DNA of 21,612 nucleotides from Peptococcaceae bacterium UBA4068 (lineage in GTDB: Bacteria; Bacillota; Dehalobacteriia; UBA4068): positions 1-21,612 of the forward strand of contig DFZA01000004.1 in the NCBI GenBank assembly GCA_002382665.1, in the 5' to 3' direction. A model generated the notes under the pieces. It did not search any database. It was not told the DNA's origin and was given only the letters and a program-made list of their open reading frames with translations. Position 1 is the stretch's first letter; each line of letters begins with the position of its first letter. The translations under genes were made by a program, and so were the position numbers. Below are positions 15,574-21,612 of this stretch, in pieces.

Positions 15574-15589
15574 ACTAATGATTATTAGT
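15574..15589. promoter_or_regulatory. Inverted repeat, candidate CprK-type operator 2
   Basis: ACTAAT-GATT-ATTAGT is a perfect 6-bp inverted repeat with a 4-base centre, starting 23 bases upstream of the regulator's start codon. It matches the dehalobox form TTAAT-N4-ATTAA at four of five bases in each arm (CTAAT-N4-ATTAG). Two more half-sites (ACTAAT at 15600-15605 and 15628-15633) follow. Lying close to the start codon, it is placed for autoregulation, probably repression. I could not locate the regulator's own -35 and -10 boxes with confidence. Confidence 0.45.
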
Positions 15590-16122
15590 AAGTTACAGAA
15601 CTAATTATTTTAAAAAAATATACGAAGACTAATTTTGTCTTGGTTACTTATGTGATACAATAGTGTCGAAGAATAGCGATCTTTTTTATGTTGCGGTATT
15701 ATATGCTAGATTATCTTATTTATTGGTAATTGTCAAGATACTATAGCTATATGGAGTATAGGAAATTATTAGTTAAAAACTTGATCTTAATAATATGACA
15801 GATATCTTCTTTTTGATATTATTTTTTACATTATAAATGATGTTGATCTGCAGGAATATGTTTCCTGAAGGTTGAATATTATTACTTCCAATAATTATGA
15901 TTTATGCTTTTTCCGCAATCGTGTTTGCTATGCTTTTATTTAATGGATCAGTGGAGACCCCTGGATGTATTATTCGGAGCATTATGGAACAAAAAACCAG
16001 ATTTTTTTTAAGAGAACAAAGTTTAATTAAAGGAAAAATAAGGGGATTTAAATTATTATTAAAAAGTGTTATTATAACAAGGATGGGATAAGTTTTTAAT
16101 TAAAAGACCGATAAAGTAACAA

Positions 16123-16147
16123 ATTTTGCAAAATGCTATTTGCAAAT
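16123..16147. repeat. Two adjacent TTTGCAAA palindromes upstream of the catabolic operon
   Basis: ATTTTGCAAAAT (16123-16134) and ATTTGCAAAT (16138-16147) are each perfect palindromes. Their centres are 14 bases apart, and the second ends 32 bases before the start codon at 16180. In RNA the two could also pair with each other (8 bp, loop ATGCTA). They could be a regulator site or a leader hairpin next to the AAGGAGGA ribosome binding site at 16163-16170. Confidence 0.45.
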
Positions 16148-16179
16148 AAAATATATATTTCTAAGGAGGATGTTTACAC

Positions 16180-17397
16180 ATGGCAACACTTAAAAATGAG
16201 TTTGCGGGTTTGCAACTCAAAAATCCATTTATCGTCGCTTCATCGGAGCTGACTAATACTTTGGAAAAAATTCAACTTGCCGAAAAAGCAGGCGCTGCTG
16301 CTGTCAGCACAAAACTCTGCTTCCTGCAAGTGCCTTTCTGGGCTAAACCCTACCATAAAGTTGAAGACAGAATCATCTTTTTCTCTCCGTCTGGTGACAG
16401 AATGAGCGTTGAAGATGCTCAGAGACTGGTAGAAGGCGCAAAGAAAACTACCGATATCAAGATTATCGCCAACATGATGGGCCCGAGCGATGTTGAGGGC
16501 TGGGGCGTTCTCGCCAAAAAGCTCGAAGACGCCGGTGCTGATATGATTGAAATGAATATGTCATGCCCGAACATTGGTCTTCATGCAAAACAAATCGGCG
16601 CCAAACAAGCCGGCGGCGCAGCAGGCGCCAGCCTTGGTCAAAATGCCGAGCTGTCCGAAGCCGTTTCTCGCGCTGCTTCTTCCGCAGTCAAGATTCCGGT
16701 AATGGCTAAACTGACTCCTGAAGGCCCCACTGCTTTGATGGCCGAAGCTTGCTCCAAAGGCGGCGTTGCTGCCGTTTCCGCTATCAACTGTCCGCAGTCT
16801 TTGCCGAGTCCCGATATTTATAATGGCGGCAGACCTACTTACACTAACACCAACAACATGTCGTTTGCCGGTCTTTGCGGCCCGGCGATTCGTCCGCTGG
16901 CTTACAGACATATCGCTCAAATCCGTACCAAGAACCCCGATCTCAATATCGCCGGCGGCGGCGGTTTGATGACCTGGCAGCACTGCGTTGATATGATCAT
17001 GTACGGCGCTGACGTTCTGACCTTCTGCGTACTCTTCTATCTCAAAGGTTTCCGTGTTATTAAGAACCTTGAAGAAGGCATGCTGAAATTTATGGAAGAA
17101 CAAGGTTACGAAAACATTGGTCAAATGCGCGACCTCGCTTTGAAGTATATTGTCACTCCTGATAAAGTCAATTACTCCAATTGCGTTCCGAAAGTTGACC
17201 AATCCAAATGCACCGGTTGCGGTTCCTGCGTCAATATGAGCCAATGCATGATCTTTGAACAAGGCCCCGATAAAAAGGCTGTTGTTACCAGAGAAAAAGA
17301 ATGCTACGGCTGCGGCGTTTGCTACTGGACCTGCCCTGCAAAAGCAATTTCTATGGTTAATGAAGACGGCACTGTTATTGATCCCCCGAAAAAATAA
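16180..17397 (+). CDS. Dihydropyrimidine dehydrogenase / DHOD-like flavoprotein with two 4Fe-4S motifs
   Basis: The 405-residue protein has a dihydroorotate-dehydrogenase-type barrel (about 1-320) fused to a ferredoxin domain (about 335-395), as in the C-terminal half of dihydropyrimidine dehydrogenase and in bacterial PreA. NMSC at 126-129 matches the NLSC active-site segment, so the catalytic cysteine is kept as C129. FMN-binding-type segments AKLTP (176-180), INCPQS (202-207), AIRPLAYR (236-243) and AGGGGLM (258-264) are present. The cluster motifs are C344/C347/C350/C356 (CX2CX2CX5C) and C375/C378/C381/C385 (CX2CX2CX3C). It probably reduces a C=C bond in an oxidised ring. The NAD(P)H-oxidising partner (PreT-like) is not in the window, so electrons may come from ferredoxin or an enzyme encoded elsewhere. 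Pyrimidine itself is possible but not favoured by the neighbours. AAGGAGGA precedes the ATG. Confidence 0.88.
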   Translation: MATLKNEFAGLQLKNPFIVASSELTNTLEKIQLAEKAGAAAVSTKLCFLQVPFWAKPYHKVEDRIIFFSPSGDRMSVEDAQRLVEGAKKTTDIKIIANMMGPSDVEGWGVLAKKLEDAGADMIEMNMSCPNIGLHAKQIGAKQAGGAAGASLGQNAELSEAVSRAASSAVKIPVMAKLTPEGPTALMAEACSKGGVAAVSAINCPQSLPSPDIYNGGRPTYTNTNNMSFAGLCGPAIRPLAYRHIAQIRTKNPDLNIAGGGGLMTWQHCVDMIMYGADVLTFCVLFYLKGFRVIKNLEEGMLKFMEEQGYENIGQMRDLALKYIVTPDKVNYSNCVPKVDQSKCTGCGSCVNMSQCMIFEQGPDKKAVVTREKECYGCGVCYWTCPAKAISMVNEDGTVIDPPKK

Positions 17398-17437
17398 TAC
17401 CGTCTCTAAATAAACATACTTTAAGGAGGATTTCTAA

Positions 17438-18853
17438 ATGGCTTACCGTGATTTAAGAGAGTATATTAAAGCTCTCGAGGCAAAAAACCTGATTAAATGG
17501 GTTGATGCTGAAGTGGACAAGGACTGGGAAATCAGTGCAGTCCAAAGAGTAGTTTCAACCATGGGTGATGAACAAAGACATGCAACCGGTTTCCGCAACG
17601 TTAAGGGTTATGATATCCCTGTCGTTACCGGCGTAACCGGCGGCAGTCGTGGCGTATATGCAACAGCCTTGGAAATAGAAGATCTCACCATGGATTCTGT
17701 TATCGCCAAATGGGCCAATGCTATGCAAAATCCCGTTCCTACCACTGTCGTATCCGAAGGCGAATGCCAGGAAGTAGTATTAACCGGCGACGATGTTGAC
17801 CTTTATAAGCTCCCGATTCCGACCTGGACTTATGGTCTTGACCCCGCTCCTTATATTACTGCTCCTTGCGAAATCACTAAAGATTATAATACCGGCGTTC
17901 AAAACATGGGTACGTATCGTATGCAGGTTAAGAGCAAAAATACCACCGGTATTCTTTGGGATTTACCCTCGCAACATGGTGCAGTGCACTATGCTGATTG
18001 GGAAAAAGCCAATGAACCTATGCCGATGGCAGTTGCAATCGGCGGCGACCCGACAATGATGCTGGCCTCTGTTGCCAAAGCTCCGTTAGGTGTTGACGAG
18101 CTGACCGTTGCCGGTGCTCTGCGTGGTGAATCGATGGATGTTGTTAAATGTAAAACTATCGATATTTATGTTCCCGCTCATGCAGAGATTATTCTTGAAG
18201 GTACAATCGAACCTTACTTTAGAGAGACTGAAGGTCCGTTCGGTGAATACACCGGTTACATGGGCGGCCCATATGATCTGCCTCTGTTCAAGATCAGTGC
18301 AATCACTCACCGTAAGAACCCGATTTACCAAGGTTTCCATAGCCAAAAGCCCCCGTCTGAAAGCAGCTTGATCAGACAGATTCCGGAAGAGGCTAATGTT
18401 TACAAACATCTCGTGCATCAACTGAAGTTGCCGGGAATCATTGACGTCCACTTCCCCGAAGCCGGCGGCGCGTATGCAATGCTGTGGGTTAGAATGGATG
18501 TTAAGTACCATGGCCATGCCAAACAGGTTTTGAGTGCGGCTTGGTGTCACCAACACTCCATTGCCAAATGGGTTGTCGTTACTGATGCTGATATTGATAT
18601 CCGCGATCCATTCTCCCGTGAATGGGCCTTGAGCTGGCGTGTCGAACCGATTAAAGATATATTCTTTATTCCTGATACTGCTGCTATTATGCTCGACCCC
18701 TCTAATGCTCCGATGGAGGTTGCACTCTGGGATAGAAAGTCATCCAAGGTTTGCATTGACGCAACCAAAAAATGGCCATTCCCGCCGATTGCTTATCCGC
18801 CGCAGGATCATTTGGATAAAGTTAAGGCCGAATGGAGCAAATACGGCATCTAA
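17438..18853 (+). CDS. UbiD-family prenyl-FMN-dependent decarboxylase
   Basis: UbiD enzymes reversibly decarboxylate aromatic or unsaturated acids using prenylated FMN made by UbiX. The 471-residue length is typical. The catalytic Arg-Glu-Glu set is visible: R161 in NMGTYRMQ, and E265 and E270 in EGPFGE, followed by YTGYMGG. Relatives act on hydroxybenzoates, vanillate, gallate, pyrrole-, indole- or furan-carboxylates, and I cannot choose among these by reading. The gene starts 40 bases after the dehydrogenase-like gene with its own AAGGAGGA, so they share a transcript. No ubiX lies within the window. Adjacent to a ring reductase and a molybdenum hydroxylase, it probably removes the carboxyl group of a hydroxylated (hetero)aromatic acid. 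Confidence 0.92.
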   Translation: MAYRDLREYIKALEAKNLIKWVDAEVDKDWEISAVQRVVSTMGDEQRHATGFRNVKGYDIPVVTGVTGGSRGVYATALEIEDLTMDSVIAKWANAMQNPVPTTVVSEGECQEVVLTGDDVDLYKLPIPTWTYGLDPAPYITAPCEITKDYNTGVQNMGTYRMQVKSKNTTGILWDLPSQHGAVHYADWEKANEPMPMAVAIGGDPTMMLASVAKAPLGVDELTVAGALRGESMDVVKCKTIDIYVPAHAEIILEGTIEPYFRETEGPFGEYTGYMGGPYDLPLFKISAITHRKNPIYQGFHSQKPPSESSLIRQIPEEANVYKHLVHQLKLPGIIDVHFPEAGGAYAMLWVRMDVKYHGHAKQVLSAAWCHQHSIAKWVVVTDADIDIRDPFSREWALSWRVEPIKDIFFIPDTAAIMLDPSNAPMEVALWDRKSSKVCIDATKKWPFPPIAYPPQDHLDKVKAEWSKYGI

Positions 18854-18877
18854 TCGTCCCATGATTATATTTTGTTT

Positions 18878-18910
18878 TATTGGGGTAACGCATGATGCGT
18901 TACCCCAATA
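18878..18910 (+). terminator. Strong hairpin between the decarboxylase and dehydrogenase genes
   Basis: TATTGGGGTAACGC (18878-18891) and GCGTTACCCCAATA (18897-18910) form a perfect 14-bp stem with loop ATGAT. No T run follows directly (a TTTTTT run comes 16 bases later), so full termination is uncertain. It may reduce read-through or protect the 3' end of the upstream message, adjusting expression within the operon. Confidence 0.55.
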
Positions 18911-18958
18911 TCCAACTTTAGTTATTTTTTAATATTATTATATAAGGAGGAAAAAAGC

Positions 18959-19918
18959 ATGGTTAATTACCGTAAAGATATTAAAAGTTTAGCAGTCATC
19001 GGTTCCGGCACAATGGGTAGGGGTATCGTTCTAACCTGTGCTGCCGCCGGTAAAAAAGTTTATATGATAGATATCAATATGGACATCCTCAATGCCGCTT
19101 TGGAGGGCATCAAGATCAACCTCAAATCATTTATTAATGAAAAGGTTATGACCCAGGCCGAAGTTGACGCGACTATTGCCAATATTATTTTGAGCGATAA
19201 GTACGATGTCTTAAAAGACGTTGATTTTGTTCTGGAAGCTGTTCCGGAAGTTCCTGCAATCAAAGAAGCGGTTTACAAAGAAGCTCAGAAATATGCTCCT
19301 GCAGATGTTGTTATTGCCAGCAATACCTCCGGCACGCCTATTACCAAGCTTGGCAAGTATTTTGATAACCCCGGTCGTATGGTCGGTATGCACTGGTGGA
19401 ATCCTGCCCATATCACTCCGGTAGTCGAAATGATCAACGGTGATGAGAGCGATCCCGAAGCTATGGACGTTACTGTTGAACTGACTAAAGCTGTTGGCAG
19501 ATATCCGGTCGTTGTTAAAAGAGACGTTCCCGGTTTCCTCGGCAACAGACTTCTTTATGCCTTCATGAGAGAAGCGCTTTGGTGCTATGAAAACGGCGTC
19601 GCCTCCGCAGAGGATATTGATATGATGGTGAAGGCCGGTTTTGCTTTCAAATTCCCGGTTTTAGGCCCGATGCAAATACTTGACATGGCTGGTCTCGATA
19701 TTTTCTCCAATGTTTCCAGCTATCTGTACAATCAATTAGACAACTCCACAGAGCCCAGCGAATTCATCAAGCAACGTGTAGCAGACGGCAAACTTGGTAT
19801 TAAGAGCGGCCAAGGCTTCTATGAATATAAAAAAGAAGAATTGCCGGCGATGTTTGGTAAGAGAAATAAACTGATGATCGCTTTGCTCAAGAGTCAGGGT
19901 TGGTTAGAAGAAAAATAA
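18959..19918 (+). CDS. 3-hydroxyacyl-CoA dehydrogenase-like oxidoreductase
   Basis: The 319-residue protein has the two-domain 3-hydroxyacyl-CoA dehydrogenase fold. The NAD motif is GSGTMG (15-20) with the adenosine-binding acid at D38 (MIDIN). The catalytic His-Glu pair is H145 and E157 (HWWNPAHITPVVE), with the domain-joining PGFLGNRLLYAFMREA block (191-206). Most 3-hydroxybutyryl-CoA dehydrogenases have HFFNP; this protein has HWWNP, so its substrate may not be a common acyl-CoA. Relatives in this superfamily oxidise free hydroxy acids such as gulonate or carnitine. No thiolase, crotonase or CoA ligase is adjacent. It is likely to oxidise a ring-opened hydroxy acid, or its CoA ester, in the pathway. 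Ribosome binding site AAGGAGG. Confidence 0.88.
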   Translation: MVNYRKDIKSLAVIGSGTMGRGIVLTCAAAGKKVYMIDINMDILNAALEGIKINLKSFINEKVMTQAEVDATIANIILSDKYDVLKDVDFVLEAVPEVPAIKEAVYKEAQKYAPADVVIASNTSGTPITKLGKYFDNPGRMVGMHWWNPAHITPVVEMINGDESDPEAMDVTVELTKAVGRYPVVVKRDVPGFLGNRLLYAFMREALWCYENGVASAEDIDMMVKAGFAFKFPVLGPMQILDMAGLDIFSNVSSYLYNQLDNSTEPSEFIKQRVADGKLGIKSGQGFYEYKKEELPAMFGKRNKLMIALLKSQGWLEEK

Positions 19919-19933
19919 ATTTTTTGGGAATAA

Positions 19934-19977
19934 TTACACGAATTTAAATTTAGTGATATAATAAAGTTTATATTATA
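19934..19977 (+). promoter_or_regulatory. Possible internal promoter with overlapping inverted repeat
   Basis: TTACAC (19934-19939) and TATAAT (19957-19962) are 17 bases apart, upstream of the gene at 20000. An inverted repeat TATAATA-N7-TATTATA (19957-19977) overlaps the -10 box and could be a regulator site or a consequence of the very AT-rich sequence. Confidence 0.3.
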
Positions 19978-19999
19978 ATATATAAAGGAGGAATTACCA

Positions 20000-21001
20000 A
20001 TGACGAAATCCTTTACAACGTTAATTAAACATGCAAATATGGTAGTTAACAAATGTTTTGATGTACAAAAAGGTGACAATGTGCTGATTATTGCCGATGC
20101 TGAGCACATGATGGAAGCGCAAGCTTTAAGCGGTTGCGCAACCCAAAAAGGCGCTCATGTGTTGTTAGCCGATGTGACTCCTTATGTCAACAGATGTCTG
20201 TATAATATGAAGGAATCGATGGCTCCCGCGGCAAATCTGGCCGGCGCTATGGAGAATTCTGATGTTATTATGATTACCACCAATATTGAGTGGGCCAACC
20301 GTTTTGCGCATGTTGATCCGGTAGGCATAGCCTGTAATAAAGGCGCGAAAGTTGCCTCCGTTGAATACGGCATGGGTGAATGGGCGCTTACCGAAGAAGA
20401 TATTGACGAAATCGTTGACAGAACTGTCCGTATCGGTAAAGTCATGGAAGGCGGCAAAGTCATTCATGTCTTCGATGATAACGGTACCGATGTCAAGCTG
20501 AGTATTGCAGGCCGTCCGCCGCTGCTGGTTAAACCGATTAAACTAGCCGGCGAAATGATGGGCCCGCTGCCGCTCTGGGGCGAAGTAGCTTGGGCTGCTA
20601 AAGAAGACGATACCGAAGGTATCATCGTCTTTGATGGCATTATGCTGGGCGTTGGCGTCCCCGGTACTTTGGAAAATAAAATTAGGATTACTATGGAAAA
20701 AGGCCGCGCCGTTAAGTTCGAAGGCGGCGAAGAAGCCAAAAAACTTGAACAAGTTGTTGCAAACAATGCCAATGCCAACATTATCGGTGAATTTGCCTTA
20801 GGTATCAGCGAATTCGCACCGCTCGGCAATGCTTCCGAAAAAGGCCGTCTGGGCGTTGTCCATATGGCTCTTGGCGATAACCACCACTGCTATCCCGGCG
20901 GCCAAAATCATTGTAACGTCCATCTTGACGGTAGTATTCGTCTGGCGACAGTCACTGTCGATGGCAAGAAGATCTTTGATAAGGGCGTATTGGTTGTATA
21001 A
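20000..21001 (+). CDS. M29 aminopeptidase / NicX-like metalloprotein
   Basis: The 333-residue protein resembles the family that joins M29 aminopeptidases and 2,5-dihydroxypyridine 5,6-dioxygenase (NicX). The metal-binding positions are recognisable: E195 (WGEVAWA), E264 (GEFALG), H288 (VHMALGDN) and H308/D310 (NVHLDG). NicX uses a His/His/Asp set with iron to open the pyridine ring with oxygen; M29 enzymes use two metal ions to hydrolyse peptides. Oxygen use is unlikely beside iron-sulfur and prenyl-FMN enzymes in a presumed anaerobe, and a peptidase makes little sense here. I therefore infer a hydrolase, perhaps opening a cyclic amide or similar ring made by the reductase. The ATG follows AAAGGAGG. 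The cupin gene begins 24 bases after the stop. Confidence 0.78.
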   Translation: MTKSFTTLIKHANMVVNKCFDVQKGDNVLIIADAEHMMEAQALSGCATQKGAHVLLADVTPYVNRCLYNMKESMAPAANLAGAMENSDVIMITTNIEWANRFAHVDPVGIACNKGAKVASVEYGMGEWALTEEDIDEIVDRTVRIGKVMEGGKVIHVFDDNGTDVKLSIAGRPPLLVKPIKLAGEMMGPLPLWGEVAWAAKEDDTEGIIVFDGIMLGVGVPGTLENKIRITMEKGRAVKFEGGEEAKKLEQVVANNANANIIGEFALGISEFAPLGNASEKGRLGVVHMALGDNHHCYPGGQNHCNVHLDGSIRLATVTVDGKKIFDKGVLVV

Positions 21002-21025
21002 ATTGCTCAAAAAGGAGAGTTTTCC

Positions 21026-21397
21026 ATGGATGCAAAAGATGTCAAGGTCATTTCAGTAAAAGATGCGCCGACTGTTGAACTGCCGAAAGGTAGTTGGAGC
21101 GCTATGTGCATCACTAAAGATACGGTTAATAACCCCAAGAGTATGCTTGGTTACAGCCGTTTTACTCCTGGTACCGTCTGCGCTATGATGGTGCATGAAA
21201 CAGAAGAAATGTGCTATGTTGTAAAAGGCTGCGGAACTGTAATGGTAGGGGATCAAGAGGTCAAATGCCCGACGGGTTGTGCGATGCATATTCCGGCCGG
21301 TGTGCCGCATAGTGTTGTTAATCACAGCAACGAAGATGTGGAAATGGTCTTTGTTTTCTCTTATCCTGAATATCCACCGACAAAAAAAGTTGAGTAA
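21026..21397 (+). CDS. Single-domain cupin protein
   Basis: This 123-residue protein is one conserved cupin barrel. Motif 1 runs from G49 to G68 with H57 and E61, but the usual second histidine is T59 (HETEE). Motif 2 is complete: G84, P90, G92, H95, N99. Three of the four standard metal ligands (H57, E61, H95) are present, so a metal may bind with altered geometry. Such small cupins act as isomerases, decarboxylases, hydrolases or sensors; the reaction cannot be deduced. It is co-transcribed with the preceding gene (24-base gap, AAAGGAGAG binding site) and probably processes an intermediate of the same pathway. Confidence 0.85.
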   Translation: MDAKDVKVISVKDAPTVELPKGSWSAMCITKDTVNNPKSMLGYSRFTPGTVCAMMVHETEEMCYVVKGCGTVMVGDQEVKCPTGCAMHIPAGVPHSVVNHSNEDVEMVFVFSYPEYPPTKKVE

Positions 21398-21424
21398 TAC
21401 AATATAATTAATTATCGATAGCTG

Positions 21425-21489
21425 TTTGCTTTGTCCATGATTAATATTATTATTGATTATGGACAAAGTAACGCTATTGACAAAGCAAA
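21425..21489 (+). promoter_or_regulatory. Mutually exclusive hairpins in the leader of the molybdenum hydroxylase gene
   Basis: Hairpin A pairs 21429-21445 with 21452-21468 (17 bp including two G-T pairs, loop ATTATT). Alternative hairpin B pairs TTTGCTTTGTC (21425-21435) with GACAAAGCAAA (21479-21489), 11 perfect bp, just before the ribosome binding site GGGGGG (21492-21497). Both use 21429-21435, so only one can form at a time. This is the layout of a switch that hides or frees a ribosome binding site, or simply of a terminator for the cupin end plus a repeat. No T run follows hairpin A. Confidence 0.45.
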
Positions 21490-21503
21490 AAGGGGGGTAC
21501 ACT

Positions 21504-21612
21504 GTGGTAATAATTAAGAACGATTTTGAGTATTATAAGCCGACCACAACTGACGAAGCATGCCAACTGGCCGCCAAATATTGGGGTAAAACGCGTATGT
21601 TAGTCGGTGGGA
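21504..21612 (+). CDS. FAD-binding subunit of a molybdenum hydroxylase (partial, start only)
   Basis: A GTG at 21504, six bases after GGGGGG, begins a frame open to the window edge (36 codons). The peptide starts MVIIKNDFEYYKPTTTDEAC and ends KTRMLVGG. This matches the N-terminus of the CoxM/XdhB-type FAD subunit: a short strand, FEYYKP, a helix DEACQLAAKY, then the start of the FAD-binding VGG loop. These subunits pass electrons from the Mo-cofactor and 2Fe-2S subunits in xanthine dehydrogenase, nicotinate dehydrogenase and related hydroxylases that add a water-derived OH to a heteroaromatic ring. The other subunits would be expected just beyond the window. Identification rests on a short fragment. 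Confidence 0.72.
   Translation, partial: MVIIKNDFEYYKPTTTDEACQLAAKYWGKTRMLVGG

Larger units (their letters stand above)
15552..16179. other. 628-base non-coding region between regulator and catabolic operon
   Basis: No convincing gene lies here. It is strongly AT-rich. Besides the operator candidate at 15574-15589 it contains a hairpin CAGGAA/TTCCTG (15851-15867), an inverted repeat ATTATT-N6-AATAAT (15878-15895), the 13-base palindrome TGTTAT-T-ATAACA (16067-16079), and the paired TTTGCAAA palindromes described separately. A degenerate operator-like sequence (TAAT-N4-ATTT) sits at 15892-15903. A 64-codon open frame at 15897-16091 has no ribosome binding site. The promoter of the catabolic operon must lie here, but I cannot fix it. 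Confidence 0.6.

Noticed and set aside
15897..16091. 64-codon open frame between the regulator and the catabolic operon
   Set aside because: No ribosome binding site, no recognisable domain, low-complexity AT-rich sequence, and it overlaps several palindromes; most likely non-coding.
16561..17262. Long open frame of 233 codons on the minus strand
   Set aside because: It lies entirely opposite the dehydrogenase-like gene, which has clear catalytic and Fe-S motifs; it is a shadow caused by codon bias.
1..21612. CRISPR arrays, insertion sequences, tRNA or rRNA genes, phage genes
   Set aside because: I looked for regularly spaced repeats, transposase motifs and tRNA-like cloverleaf ends and found none that I could support.

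Overview
The window looks like chromosomal DNA of a low-GC, anaerobic member of the Bacillota, most likely the Negativicutes or a related clostridial lineage. The reasons are strong AAGGAGG-type ribosome binding sites, intrinsic terminators, an ispH-rpsA gene fusion of the kind known from Clostridia and Negativicutes, and a housekeeping order (cmk, rpsA, membrane protein, der, gpsA) that parallels the B. subtilis cmk-ypfD-yphA-yphB-yphC-gpsA region. The lineage is an inference; there is no rRNA gene in the window to test it.

Positions 1-320 hold the possible tail of an upstream gene, a perfect hairpin, and about 220 bases that fold into several nested hairpins and may be a structured RNA. Positions 321-10305 are a housekeeping block on the + strand: an unknown membrane-anchored protein, a HutP-family protein, cytidylate kinase (cmk), a PlsC-type acyltransferase, the IspH-S1 fusion protein, an unknown polytopic membrane protein, a PDZ/radical-SAM/DUF512 protein, the ribosome-assembly GTPase Der, PlsY and GpsA. 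PlsC, PlsY and GpsA together give much of phosphatidic acid synthesis.

From 10306 the content becomes accessory. Two tandem copies of a two-gene unit (a small two-helix membrane protein followed by a sodium:solute symporter) fill 10586-14770. A convergent gene at 14844-15551 encodes a CRP/FNR-family regulator whose sequence resembles CprK, the chlorophenol-sensing activator of Desulfitobacterium. A non-coding stretch of about 630 bases follows. Then a catabolic gene run begins at 16180 and leaves the window: a dihydropyrimidine-dehydrogenase-like iron-sulfur flavoprotein, a UbiD-family (prenyl-FMN) decarboxylase, a 3-hydroxyacyl-CoA-dehydrogenase-like protein, an M29/NicX-like metalloprotein, a cupin, and the start of the FAD subunit of a molybdenum hydroxylase.

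My reading is that 10306-21612 is one uptake-plus-degradation locus for a small aromatic or N-heteroaromatic acid under anoxic conditions: symporters import it, the CprK-like protein senses it, and the enzymes hydroxylate, decarboxylate, reduce, hydrolyse and oxidise it. Enzyme families are well supported by motifs. The substrate, the order of steps and the regulatory link are inference. Two inverted repeats sharing a TAAT-N4-ATTA core, as in the CprK dehalobox, lie upstream of the regulator and of the first symporter unit and would tie the parts together.
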